This document shows, piece by piece, positions 6,345-13,055 of a stretch of 17,329 nt of DNA. How positions within the stretch are numbered: position 1 is the first letter of the stretch; each line of letters begins with the position of its first letter. Origin of the DNA: Thermoproteati archaeon (GTDB lineage Archaea; Thermoproteota; Thermoprotei_A; Marsarchaeales; UBA168); assembly GCA_023256295.1 (NCBI GenBank), contig JAGDXH010000010.1, positions 1 to 17,329 of the forward strand. Direction: 5' to 3'. The notes below the pieces were generated by a model. It searched no databases and was not told the origin of the DNA. It saw nothing but the letters and a program-made list of their open reading frames with translations. The translations under genes were made by a program, and so were the position numbers.

Positions 6345-7787
6345 ATGAGCGACAAGCTTCGCAAGGTCGAGAACAGCGTGTGGGAGGTTCCCGTAGGTGC
6401 AGTCGAGGGTATGAGGGTTCCCGCCCGGTTTTACTCCTCAGAAAAGCTGATTGCAGAGCTGGATCCTAGGGCTATAGAGCAGACCGTGAACGTGGCTACA
6501 CTTCCTGGAATAAAGAAGTATTCTATAGCCATGCCGGATGCTCACTGGGGCTATGGTTTTCCCATAGGCGGGGTTGGGGCGTTCGACCCCGAAGAGGGCG
6601 GGGTGATCACGGTGGGGGGTATCGGTTACGACGTGAACTGCGGTGTCAGGTTGATCTCGACCTCGCTCACAGAGGCTGACTTGAAACCAAAGCTGAAGCA
6701 AGTCGTGGATAACCTTTTCGAAGGCGTCCCGGCTGGATTGGGTTCCAGAGGGCTAAGGCTGACTCGTGCCCAGCTTGAAGAGGTAATGGTTGAGGGAGCA
6801 AGATGGGTGATAAGGCAAGGGTATGGTTGGGAGAAGGATTTGGATCACATCGAAGAGGCAGGAAGGATGGAAGGAGCCGACCCAAGCAACGTGAGTGACA
6901 CGGCGAAGCAGAGGGGCGCCAATGAGGTCGGTAGCCTTGGGTCTGGTAATCACTACCTGGAGGTTCAGGTTGTAGACGAGGTTTATGACGAGGTTGCGGC
7001 CAAGGCTTTCGGTCTTGGCAGAGGCCAGGTAGTGATCATGATCCACACGGGTTCAAGGGCCGTCGGTCATCAGGTCGGGATGGACTACATAGAAGAGATG
7101 CAACCTGCCATGAAGAGGTACGGGATAGTGGTTCGCGACAAGGAGCTTGTCAGCGTGCCCTTTAATTCTCCAGAGGGAAAGAGGTACTTCTCTGCAATGA
7201 AAGCTGCCATGAACGTTGCTTGGGCAAACAGAGAGGTGATAACTCATTTTGCGAGGCATGCTTTCGCCCGCACCTTCGAGGTTTCTCCCGAGTCGCTGAA
7301 AATGGATCTGGTTTACGATGTGGGGCACAATACAGGGAAGTTAGAAGATCACGAGGTTGACGGGCGCCTTAGGCAGCTTATAGTTCACAGAAAAGGATCA
7401 ACCCGTGCCTTTGGGCCTGGGAGGCCTGAGATTCCTCCCGAGTATCGCGGGGTTGGTCAGCCCGTACTTATAGGGGGTAGCATGGGAACCTTTTCATACG
7501 TTTTGAAGGGAACGGAAAAAGGCATGAGGGATACCTTTGGATCGGCAGTCCATGGGGCAGGGAGAAGGATGAGTCGCACTCAAGCGACGAAGGAGTACAG
7601 AGGGGAGGCTGTGGCGAAGAGGTTGCTGGAAAGAGGCATAATGGTCAGGGGGCATACTTGGTCGGGCTTAGCGGAAGAAGCACCAGATGCCTACAAAGAT
7701 GTGTCTGATGTGGTACAAGTTGTTCATGACGCGGGCATAGCTGCTCTGGTCGTAAGGCTTAGGCCGCTTGGGACCATCAAGGGATGA
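6345..7787 (+). CDS. rtcB: tRNA-splicing ligase RtcB (3'-phosphate/2',3'-cyclic phosphate RNA ligase)
   Basis: RtcB joins tRNA exon halves after intron excision, using GTP and Mn(2+) and a guanylylated histidine. At 480 residues it matches archaeal RtcB. Metal and catalytic motifs are all present, numbered from this start: DVNCG with Asp96 and Cys99, GSGNHYLEVQ with Asn202 and His203, MIHTGSRAVGHQVG with His234, GHNTGK with His328, VHGAGRRMSR with His403 (the guanylylated histidine), and the penultimate Lys479. I chose ATG 6345 over the longer in-frame start at 6270 because MSDKLRKVENSVWEVP aligns with the family N terminus and a TATA-like box sits 25 nt upstream. The stop overlaps the archease start (ATGA), so the two are cotranscribed and probably translationally coupled. 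Confidence 0.97.
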   Translation: MSDKLRKVENSVWEVPVGAVEGMRVPARFYSSEKLIAELDPRAIEQTVNVATLPGIKKYSIAMPDAHWGYGFPIGGVGAFDPEEGGVITVGGIGYDVNCGVRLISTSLTEADLKPKLKQVVDNLFEGVPAGLGSRGLRLTRAQLEEVMVEGARWVIRQGYGWEKDLDHIEEAGRMEGADPSNVSDTAKQRGANEVGSLGSGNHYLEVQVVDEVYDEVAAKAFGLGRGQVVIMIHTGSRAVGHQVGMDYIEEMQPAMKRYGIVVRDKELVSVPFNSPEGKRYFSAMKAAMNVAWANREVITHFARHAFARTFEVSPESLKMDLVYDVGHNTGKLEDHEVDGRLRQLIVHRKGSTRAFGPGRPEIPPEYRGVGQPVLIGGSMGTFSYVLKGTEKGMRDTFGSAVHGAGRRMSRTQATKEYRGEAVAKRLLERGIMVRGHTWSGLAEEAPDAYKDVSDVVQVVHDAGIAALVVRLRPLGTIKG

Positions 7788-8323
7788 AGATGACCTTTGA
7801 AGTATATCCTCATACTGCTGACGTAGGCGTGAGAGGATATGGCGCGACGCTCGAAGAGGCGTTTCAGGAGGTCGCGAAGGCCATGTTTTCCATAATGGTG
7901 GACATATCCTCTGTGAAGCCATTGGTTAGGCGGGACGTATTGGTTGATGCTGATGATCTGGACCTGCTTTTGATCAAGTGGTTGAACTCGCTTTTGGCCA
8001 TTTCTGCCATTCGTTTTGAGGTCTACTCGGTTTTTTCAGTGAAGATAGAGGGCACGAGGCTTGAGGGTCAGGCTCTCGGGCAAAGCATGGAGGGTCTGGA
8101 ACTGAAGGACGAGATCAAGGCAGCCACTTTTGCTGACTTGATTGTGAAGGAAGAGGGCGGGAAGTGGGTAGCTCAGTGCATCGTGGATGTACGATTACCT
8201 ACGCGTCGTTGGATCAGGAACCTCAATTCCTTCAGGGATGAGAGGATGTCAGAGCTCCAGTGCCAAGTTGAGCTTGTGCCTCTCTTCCTTGTTCTGAGAG
8301 GATATCTTTCCGCGTACGGCTAG
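7784..8323 (+). CDS. Archease, RtcB activator, with C-terminal extension
   Basis: Archease promotes RtcB guanylylation and multiple turnover. Residues 1-136 cover the whole family: YPHTADVGVRGYG with the metal-site Asp13, LEEAFQEVAKAMF, the DLLLIKWLNSLL helix, IKAATFADLIV and the terminal strand WVAQCIVDV. Normal archeases of about 140 residues stop here. This one continues 43 residues (RLPTRRWIRN onward) to a TAG at 8321-8323. The first extension codon is CGA (8192-8194), one transition away from TGA. The tail resembles no domain I know and contains CGT/CGA arginines among genes rich in AGG/AGA. It may be a real extension or a read-through of a changed or misread stop. ATG 7784 overlaps the rtcB stop; ATG 7790 is an alternative start. 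Confidence 0.92.
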   Translation: MKMTFEVYPHTADVGVRGYGATLEEAFQEVAKAMFSIMVDISSVKPLVRRDVLVDADDLDLLLIKWLNSLLAISAIRFEVYSVFSVKIEGTRLEGQALGQSMEGLELKDEIKAATFADLIVKEEGGKWVAQCIVDVRLPTRRWIRNLNSFRDERMSELQCQVELVPLFLVLRGYLSAYG

Positions 8324-8335
8324 CTTGACTTCGGC

Positions 8336-8356
8336 TTTCAGGGAACATCCCCGAAA
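8336..8356. repeat. Stem-loop after the archease gene
   Basis: TTTC-A-GGGA / TCCC-C-GAAA can fold with an ACA loop and one mismatch, beginning 13 nt after the archease stop. It may be a 3'-end or RNA-processing element of the rtcB-archease transcript. A T-run follows only at 8379-8384, so terminator function is uncertain. Confidence 0.35.
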
Positions 8357-8357
8357 C

Positions 8358-8367
8358 AATTATATGC
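8358..8367 (+). promoter_or_regulatory. TATA-like box before the helical-protein / Rqc2 operon
   Basis: AATTATATGC is centred near 8363, predicting a transcription start near 8387-8388. That coincides with the first base of the perfect hairpin at 8387-8406. Confidence 0.5.
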
Positions 8368-8386
8368 TGGCTGATACCTTTTTTAC

Positions 8387-8406
8387 CTCCGTCCTAACGG
8401 ACGGAG
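8387..8406 (+). promoter_or_regulatory. Perfect 8-bp hairpin at predicted mRNA 5' end
   Basis: CTCCGTCC (8387-8394), a TAAC loop, then GGACGGAG (8399-8406). The pairing is perfect and GC-rich. It begins where the TATA box predicts the transcription start and ends 6 nt before GTG 8413, so it could protect the mRNA 5' end or control initiation. Alternatively it could be a DNA operator overlapping the start site. Confidence 0.5.
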
Positions 8407-8412
8407 CCTCTA

Positions 8413-8952
8413 GTGATCAAGATGAAGAGAGGAAGAAGGACGCTGCTTCCGGAGGAGAGGCACAAGAAGGCCCTCAAGGACTTCTGCTTGAGCCTGTATA
8501 AGGGTGACCTCCAGGCGGCAAAAAAAGCCCTAGACGTGATTGAGTCTGCCAACGGAAAGGGGGAGCTCTGGAACGGGTTCCTCTGGGGGTTGAACGGCAT
8601 ATACGAGGCTTCCGCAAGAAAAGACAAGAGGTCTGCTTTTTACTATCAGCTTTCAAGGTTGAGGGAGGGCGAGATATCCGGGCTGATTTCATCCATGAGG
8701 AACGAAGAGAAAAGCCCATTTCTGGGGGAAAGGGAAAGGGGCGTCTTTGAGGCAAACCTATACGCGTTGCAAGAGCTTTTGTCCTTACTGCAGAGAGGCG
8801 CCATAAAGCCACCTGAGCAGAAAATGGTTGAGGAAGAGACGCAGACGGTTTCAGAAGAGACGGATGAGGGAAGCCAGGAGGCGGGCGAGCGAGTCGAGCT
8901 TGTCGAACAGATTGCAGCGTTCAAATTCCAAGACATCCATGTCATCGCTTGA
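8413..8952 (+). CDS. Uncharacterised helical protein with acidic C-terminal tail
   Basis: I do not recognise this 179-residue protein with certainty. Residues 1-10 are basic (MIKMKRGRRT). Residues 15-125 look all-helical, with a short repeat-like pattern (FCLSLYKGDLQAAKKALDVI, then LWGLNGIYEASARKDKRSAF) reminiscent of TPR-like helical pairs. Residues 130-165 are a Glu-rich, probably disordered tail. There is no signal peptide or membrane segment. It starts at GTG 8413 or ATG 8422, directly after a hairpin. Its last 14 nt overlap the start of the Rqc2/NEMF homologue in another frame, which implies coupled translation. A helper role in ribosome-associated quality control is therefore worth considering, but it rests on neighbourhood alone. 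A conserved family in other TACK archaea is possible. Confidence 0.7.
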   Translation: MIKMKRGRRTLLPEERHKKALKDFCLSLYKGDLQAAKKALDVIESANGKGELWNGFLWGLNGIYEASARKDKRSAFYYQLSRLREGEISGLISSMRNEEKSPFLGERERGVFEANLYALQELLSLLQRGAIKPPEQKMVEEETQTVSEETDEGSQEAGERVELVEQIAAFKFQDIHVIA

Positions 8953-10849
8953 CCTGACGGCGTGGGTTGCCGAGGACGCTGGAAAGCTAGCTGAGTCCCG
9001 GATTGAGGCGGTTTACCAAGCTCACGAAATATACCTCCTTAAGGTACGTCTTTATGATGGGTCGGACGGAACTCTTGTTATCAGACCGGGGCGCTACGTG
9101 TATCTGAGCAGCATGTTTGAGAGGTCTATCCCAGACGTTAAGCCAGCGGCTTCCTTGAACAGGTGTCTTAGAGGTAGCAGGATATCTTCTGTCGAGCAGG
9201 TGGATCTTGAAAGGATATTGAAGATCAACCTAGGGGAAGGCCGGAAGCACCTCTTTGTGGAGCTGTTTTCTTCTGGGAACTTGGTCGTCGTGGATGGGGA
9301 AACGTCATGTTTTGTCATGAGGTCTTACTCTGGAAGGGATAGGTCTGTCATGTTGGGTCATCCCTATGTGCTGCCTCCGTCGAGAGGAGCTAACCCTCTC
9401 TCCCCCTCATCCTTGCCTCTTCAGCAGATCAAAGGCCCTGCTGGTGCGGCACTCACCCACGTTCTTTCCGCGCCCAAGGAAGTCGTTGATGAGGCCTTGC
9501 TCAGATGTGGTGCATCACCGGCCGAGGAACTGGCCCCTGGGAAAGTGGAGGAGTTCTTCGCGCAGCTCTCCCAACTTTGGAATTACGCGAGAGATCCCAG
9601 CTTGCACAAGCCAGTTGTGGTGCACGGAGAAAGCTTCCACCCGTTTCCGTTTCTGAGCGACCACGAGGAAGGCGTTCCCGTGAAGAACTTTGACGAGGCC
9701 CTCGAGGTCGTTTTCTCTAAGGAGCTGGTGGGAGAGCAATCAGGTGAGGCCCAGAGGTTTGCAAGAACTCTGACTGATGCAGAAGAAGCTGCGAGGAAAC
9801 ACCTTGAGAATGCTGCAAAGTTGCGCCAGACAATTGAGGTTCTTTCTCAGATTGCCCCTACGCTAAACCAGGCCCTGTCTGAGCTGAGGGTGGCTCACCG
9901 GCAGGGAGGATGGGAGGCAGTGAAACTTGGTCGGGTGGCAGGACTTGAACTGATACAAACAGATCCCTCGACTGGATCCTTGACCTTTAGGGAGGCTCCG
10001 GTGCCAATCAAAATAAATCAGGACGCTTGGAAGTTGATCTCAGAGCTTCACTCCAAGCAGAAGGAGGAGGAGCAAAAAGCCACCAGGGCCAAGGAGAAGT
10101 TGGAGCAGTTGAGAAGAAAGCTGGATAAAGAAGCCGCGAAAGAGGAAGCCAAGGCCAGAGAGGCTCAGCTAAGGGTGGCTAGGAGAAGAGAGTGGTTTGA
10201 ACGGTTCCGTTGGTTTAACTCGAGCGATGGCATATTGGTCATAGCAGGAAGGGATGCGGATCAAAATGTCGCCATAATAAGGAGGTACCTGAGACCTGAA
10301 TTCCTTGCACTTCACGCGGATGTTCACGGTTCTCCCTTGGCCGCGGTTCAGGCACCATCTTCTGAGACGCCTGAAGGTACAATTATCGAGGCTGCGGAGT
10401 TCGTAGCTTCCTACTCTAAGGCTTGGGATCAAGGTCTCCTCTCAGTGCCAGTATCTGTGTTCTTGGGGAAGCAGGTCTCTCTATCTCCTCCTAGCGGGAC
10501 CTACCTGAGCAAGGGGTCCTTCATGATCTATGGGGAAAGGAGAGAGTTGAATGCTCGTGTTGGAGTTTCAGTGGGCGTGGAGGTCGGTGAGAATTGGTTC
10601 AGAGTGATAGGAGGTCCAACGGCTCCCGTGGCCAAAAGGGCGCTTGCATGGGTAGATTTGGCCCCTGGAGACGAATCCAGGAGCGAACTGGTCGAAAAGG
10701 TGGTAAGGGTCCTGAGGAGGAGGCTGAGGGATCTTGGTTCTCCTGTCTCGGAGGCCATCAGGCAGGAGGACGTCGACCCCTGGGTTCCAGGCGGAAGAGG
10801 CCGGCTCATTCAGGAGGCCAAAAGAGAATCATCAGACGGTGAAAAATAG
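8939..10849 (+). CDS. Rqc2/NEMF (RqcH/FbpA) homologue, ribosome-associated quality control factor
   Basis: The 636-residue protein has the NFACT layout. The NFACT-N domain (about 1-190) includes SLNRCLRGSRISSVEQVDLERILK. A long Glu/Lys/Arg coiled coil lies at about 360-415. The NFACT-R domain (from about 418) has WFERFRWFNSSDGILV, GRDADQN, HADVHGSP (His459) and PPSGTYLSKGSFMI. Family members bind large ribosomal subunits with stalled peptidyl-tRNA and recruit tRNA for C-terminal tailing in bacteria and eukaryotes; archaeal function is inferred. The family's Asp-Arg motif near residue 97-98 appears here as Glu91-Arg92, a conservative change at a tRNA-contact site. ATG 8939 was chosen because MSSLDLTAW starts the conserved domain; the longer frame from 8828 begins with a basic low-complexity stretch that is out-of-frame overlap with the upstream gene. 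The C-terminal NFACT-C domain of the eukaryotic proteins is absent. Confidence 0.92.
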   Translation: MSSLDLTAWVAEDAGKLAESRIEAVYQAHEIYLLKVRLYDGSDGTLVIRPGRYVYLSSMFERSIPDVKPAASLNRCLRGSRISSVEQVDLERILKINLGEGRKHLFVELFSSGNLVVVDGETSCFVMRSYSGRDRSVMLGHPYVLPPSRGANPLSPSSLPLQQIKGPAGAALTHVLSAPKEVVDEALLRCGASPAEELAPGKVEEFFAQLSQLWNYARDPSLHKPVVVHGESFHPFPFLSDHEEGVPVKNFDEALEVVFSKELVGEQSGEAQRFARTLTDAEEAARKHLENAAKLRQTIEVLSQIAPTLNQALSELRVAHRQGGWEAVKLGRVAGLELIQTDPSTGSLTFREAPVPIKINQDAWKLISELHSKQKEEEQKATRAKEKLEQLRRKLDKEAAKEEAKAREAQLRVARRREWFERFRWFNSSDGILVIAGRDADQNVAIIRRYLRPEFLALHADVHGSPLAAVQAPSSETPEGTIIEAAEFVASYSKAWDQGLLSVPVSVFLGKQVSLSPPSGTYLSKGSFMIYGERRELNARVGVSVGVEVGENWFRVIGGPTAPVAKRALAWVDLAPGDESRSELVEKVVRVLRRRLRDLGSPVSEAIRQEDVDPWVPGGRGRLIQEAKRESSDGEK

Positions 10850-10851
10850 GC

Positions 10852-10862
10852 AAAATTTATTT
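10852..10862 (+). promoter_or_regulatory. TATA-like promoter of metK
   Basis: AAAATTTATTT is centred about 25 nt before ATG 10884, directly after the Rqc2 homologue stop at 10847-10849. The spacing predicts a leaderless metK mRNA, with dtdA and perhaps polB transcribed downstream. Confidence 0.6.
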
Positions 10863-10883
10863 GGGTCCACCCACTCCTTTAAA

Positions 10884-12227
10884 ATGTCAAGCTCAAAAAA
10901 GGCGATTTTCGTTGAGGAACTCAGGCAGCAGCCTCTCGGGGAACAACCTCTGGAGGTGGTGGAGCGGAAAGGCATTGGTCATCCGGATACCATATGCGAT
11001 GGCGTGGTTGAGGAGTTTTCTCACGCGCTTGCACTTGAGTACTGGAAGCGCTTTCACGATATACTTCACTATAATGTGGACAAGGCCTTCTTACGGGCGG
11101 GAAGTGCGGAGCAGCAGTGGGGAGGAGGCAGAATAACGAGGCCGATGCTCCTCATATTGGGAGACCGGGCCACCAGCACTTATGAGAGCGAGGTGATAGA
11201 CGTGGGAGGGATAGGCATAGGTTCTGCTAAGTCTTGGATCAGGAAGAATATCATTCCTCTTCACGACATACTTGACCCTGATAAACACATAGAGTACCAA
11301 GTTGAGATAGAGCAGGGTTCCAGGGAACTCTCCGGCATAGTGAACGAGGGTGCGACGAGGGCAAGCGTCTCTGGAGAGTACGTTAGGTTTTCGGAGAAAA
11401 ATCGGGTACTTAGCGCAAATGACACCTCGGCCACGGTTGGATATGCCCCCCTCTCTTTGGTGGAGCGCATGACATATCACCTCGAAAGGCATCTGAATTC
11501 CAAGAGCTTCAAAGAGGAGCACCCGGAGGTTGGAGAGGACATAAAGGTGATGTCAGTCCGCAATAGGAAGTCCTATGACGTCACGGTGGCCGCGGCATTC
11601 GTTGACCGTTACGTCACCAGCGAAGAAGACTACTTCCGCAAAAAAGAGGTTGTGAAGCAGGAGATAAACGATTATCTCACTAGCAACTTCATAGAGGGGC
11701 ATGACCTTGAGCTATCCCTCAACGCTCTTGACAGGAAGGGCAAGGGTCTTCATGGCGTTTATCTTACGGTCACTGGCACGTCAGCTGAGGATGCTGACTC
11801 TGGCGAGGTGGGCAGGGGGAATAGGGTTGACGGCCTCATTTCTCTGAATCGCCCCGCGAGCAACGAGGCCGCTGCAGGAAAGAACACGGTGAGCCATGTG
11901 GGCTTGATATACAACGTTTTGTCATTTGAATTGGCTCATGCCATACACGCGGAGCTGGGAGAAAAAGGCGTCAAGGAGGTTTACGTCTGGATGGTCAGCC
12001 AGATAGGTAGGCCTGTGAGGAGCCCTAAGAACGTCACCGTTCAGCTCGTGTTGTCTCCCAGCGTCTCCATATCCTCGCTTCAGGGCGAAGTGGATGAGCT
12101 CGTCAGCCGTAGGCTGGATCAAATGCCCCAGTTTATAGACGAGCTCACAAACAAGAGGAGCGATGATTACATCGCAGCATGGATGGGGCCGACCCCCGAG
12201 ACGGCGCGAAAGAGGAGTTGTCCTTAA
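10884..12227 (+). CDS. metK: S-adenosylmethionine synthetase, archaeal type
   Basis: This enzyme makes AdoMet from methionine and ATP in the cytosol. The sequence is the archaeal family, distinct from bacterial MetK: VERKGIGHPDTICDG (26-40) with the His33/Asp35 catalytic region, DKAFLRAG, GGGRITRP, GRGNRVDGLI, and NEAAAGKNTVSHVGLIYN. At 447 residues it is longer than the roughly 400 usual for the family, mainly from a few extra N-terminal residues and a C-terminal tail (WMGPTPETARKRSCP). ATG 10884 was chosen because the consensus begins IFVEELRQQPL and a TATA-like box lies 25 nt upstream; a longer frame from 10734 overlaps the Rqc2 gene and is rejected. dtdA follows after 3 nt. With mtnA in the same window, both AdoMet synthesis and a methionine-salvage step are represented. 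Confidence 0.97.
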   Translation: MSSSKKAIFVEELRQQPLGEQPLEVVERKGIGHPDTICDGVVEEFSHALALEYWKRFHDILHYNVDKAFLRAGSAEQQWGGGRITRPMLLILGDRATSTYESEVIDVGGIGIGSAKSWIRKNIIPLHDILDPDKHIEYQVEIEQGSRELSGIVNEGATRASVSGEYVRFSEKNRVLSANDTSATVGYAPLSLVERMTYHLERHLNSKSFKEEHPEVGEDIKVMSVRNRKSYDVTVAAAFVDRYVTSEEDYFRKKEVVKQEINDYLTSNFIEGHDLELSLNALDRKGKGLHGVYLTVTGTSAEDADSGEVGRGNRVDGLISLNRPASNEAAAGKNTVSHVGLIYNVLSFELAHAIHAELGEKGVKEVYVWMVSQIGRPVRSPKNVTVQLVLSPSVSISSLQGEVDELVSRRLDQMPQFIDELTNKRSDDYIAAWMGPTPETARKRSCP

Positions 12228-12230
12228 GTC

Positions 12231-13031
12231 ATGCGCGCGGCCGTGATAGCATCAGCTCTTGACCCGGCAGGAGCGGCCATGTTATCGTACATCAGGTCTG
12301 CAATTGGCAGCTTGGAAGAAGCCACGGTGCAGGGTGGATGCGACATCAGGTTTTCCCTAGTTCAGGAAGACCTCATAGACATCAGTGGTTCATCGTTGCC
12401 ACCGGCTGACCTATTGATCTTCCCTTCGAGGCACGTCGGGAAGCGGCCCACCCTGACGGTCCATGTGAGCGGAAATCCGGGCAAGGAGGCGAAGTTTGGT
12501 GGCTTGCCCCGCAGCCTTTCCGTGGCGGCACCTGGTCCCATGGCTTCTTGCATCAGAAGCATGATGAGGACGGCGCCTCAGGGATACGAGGTAACCTATG
12601 AGGTGACTCATCATGGTCCTTCAGACGTGAACACCCCTTCTTTTTTTGCAGAGGTCGGTGGGACCGAGAGAGAGTGGCATGATGAGGTAGCCATAAAGGC
12701 AGCGGCTGAGTCCATACTTGCGTCGCTGCTCGACTGGTGCTCGGGCAATTTGCCCTTCAGGCCTGTACTGGGTTTAGGTGGTCCTCACTATGCCCCGGTT
12801 ATCACTCGGACCGCTCTGGCATCTGGTCTGGCCCCATCCCACATCTTATCAGGTGACGTGTTGGAAGAGGACTCTGGGCATTTTGTCGAGAAAATGATGC
12901 GCTTGGCGGTTCTGAGGAGTGGTGCTCCAGTGAGGGATGTTCTACTGGACTGGAAGGGTGTCAACGGGCCCACGAGAAGAGAGGTCCTCAAAGCTGCGAC
13001 TCTGCTTGGTTTGGGCGTTATAAGGGCTTGA
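12231..13031 (+). CDS. dtdA: D-aminoacyl-tRNA deacylase, archaeal DTD2 type
   Basis: DTD2 removes D-amino acids wrongly attached to tRNA and is a zinc-dependent hydrolase found in archaea and plants. This 266-residue protein has the family landmarks: PSRHVGKRPTLTVHVSGN (65-82), EVTHHGP (124-130), VGGTEREW (142-149) and LGLGGPHYAPVITRTA (180-195). The His residues in SRH, TVH, THH and PHY are the likely metal and catalytic sites. It starts at ATG 3 nt after the metK stop, with no visible Shine-Dalgarno, and belongs to the same transcript. It is the second trans-editing activity in this window, beside the free-standing Thr editing domain. Confidence 0.95.
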   Translation: MRAAVIASALDPAGAAMLSYIRSAIGSLEEATVQGGCDIRFSLVQEDLIDISGSSLPPADLLIFPSRHVGKRPTLTVHVSGNPGKEAKFGGLPRSLSVAAPGPMASCIRSMMRTAPQGYEVTYEVTHHGPSDVNTPSFFAEVGGTEREWHDEVAIKAAAESILASLLDWCSGNLPFRPVLGLGGPHYAPVITRTALASGLAPSHILSGDVLEEDSGHFVEKMMRLAVLRSGAPVRDVLLDWKGVNGPTRREVLKAATLLGLGVIRA

Positions 13032-13042
13032 CTCATAAGTCA
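13018..13042 (+). promoter_or_regulatory. TATA-like element and inverted repeat before polB
   Basis: TTATAAG (13018-13024) is followed by TGACT-CATA-AGTCA (13029-13042), a 5-bp-arm inverted repeat overlapping the dtdA stop codon. The TATA predicts a start near 13046, 10 nt before the polB ATG, so polB may have its own promoter with a nearby operator-like site. Evidence is spacing and symmetry only. Confidence 0.3.
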
Positions 13043-13055
13043 GGTTTATCTTTGG

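Noticed and set aside
8828..8938. N-terminal extension of the Rqc2 homologue
   Set aside because: The extra 37 residues are Arg/Ser low complexity arising from overlap with the upstream gene. The family begins at ATG 8939.
11091..11522. 143-codon minus-strand frame inside metK
   Set aside because: It is an antisense shadow of strongly conserved metK sequence.
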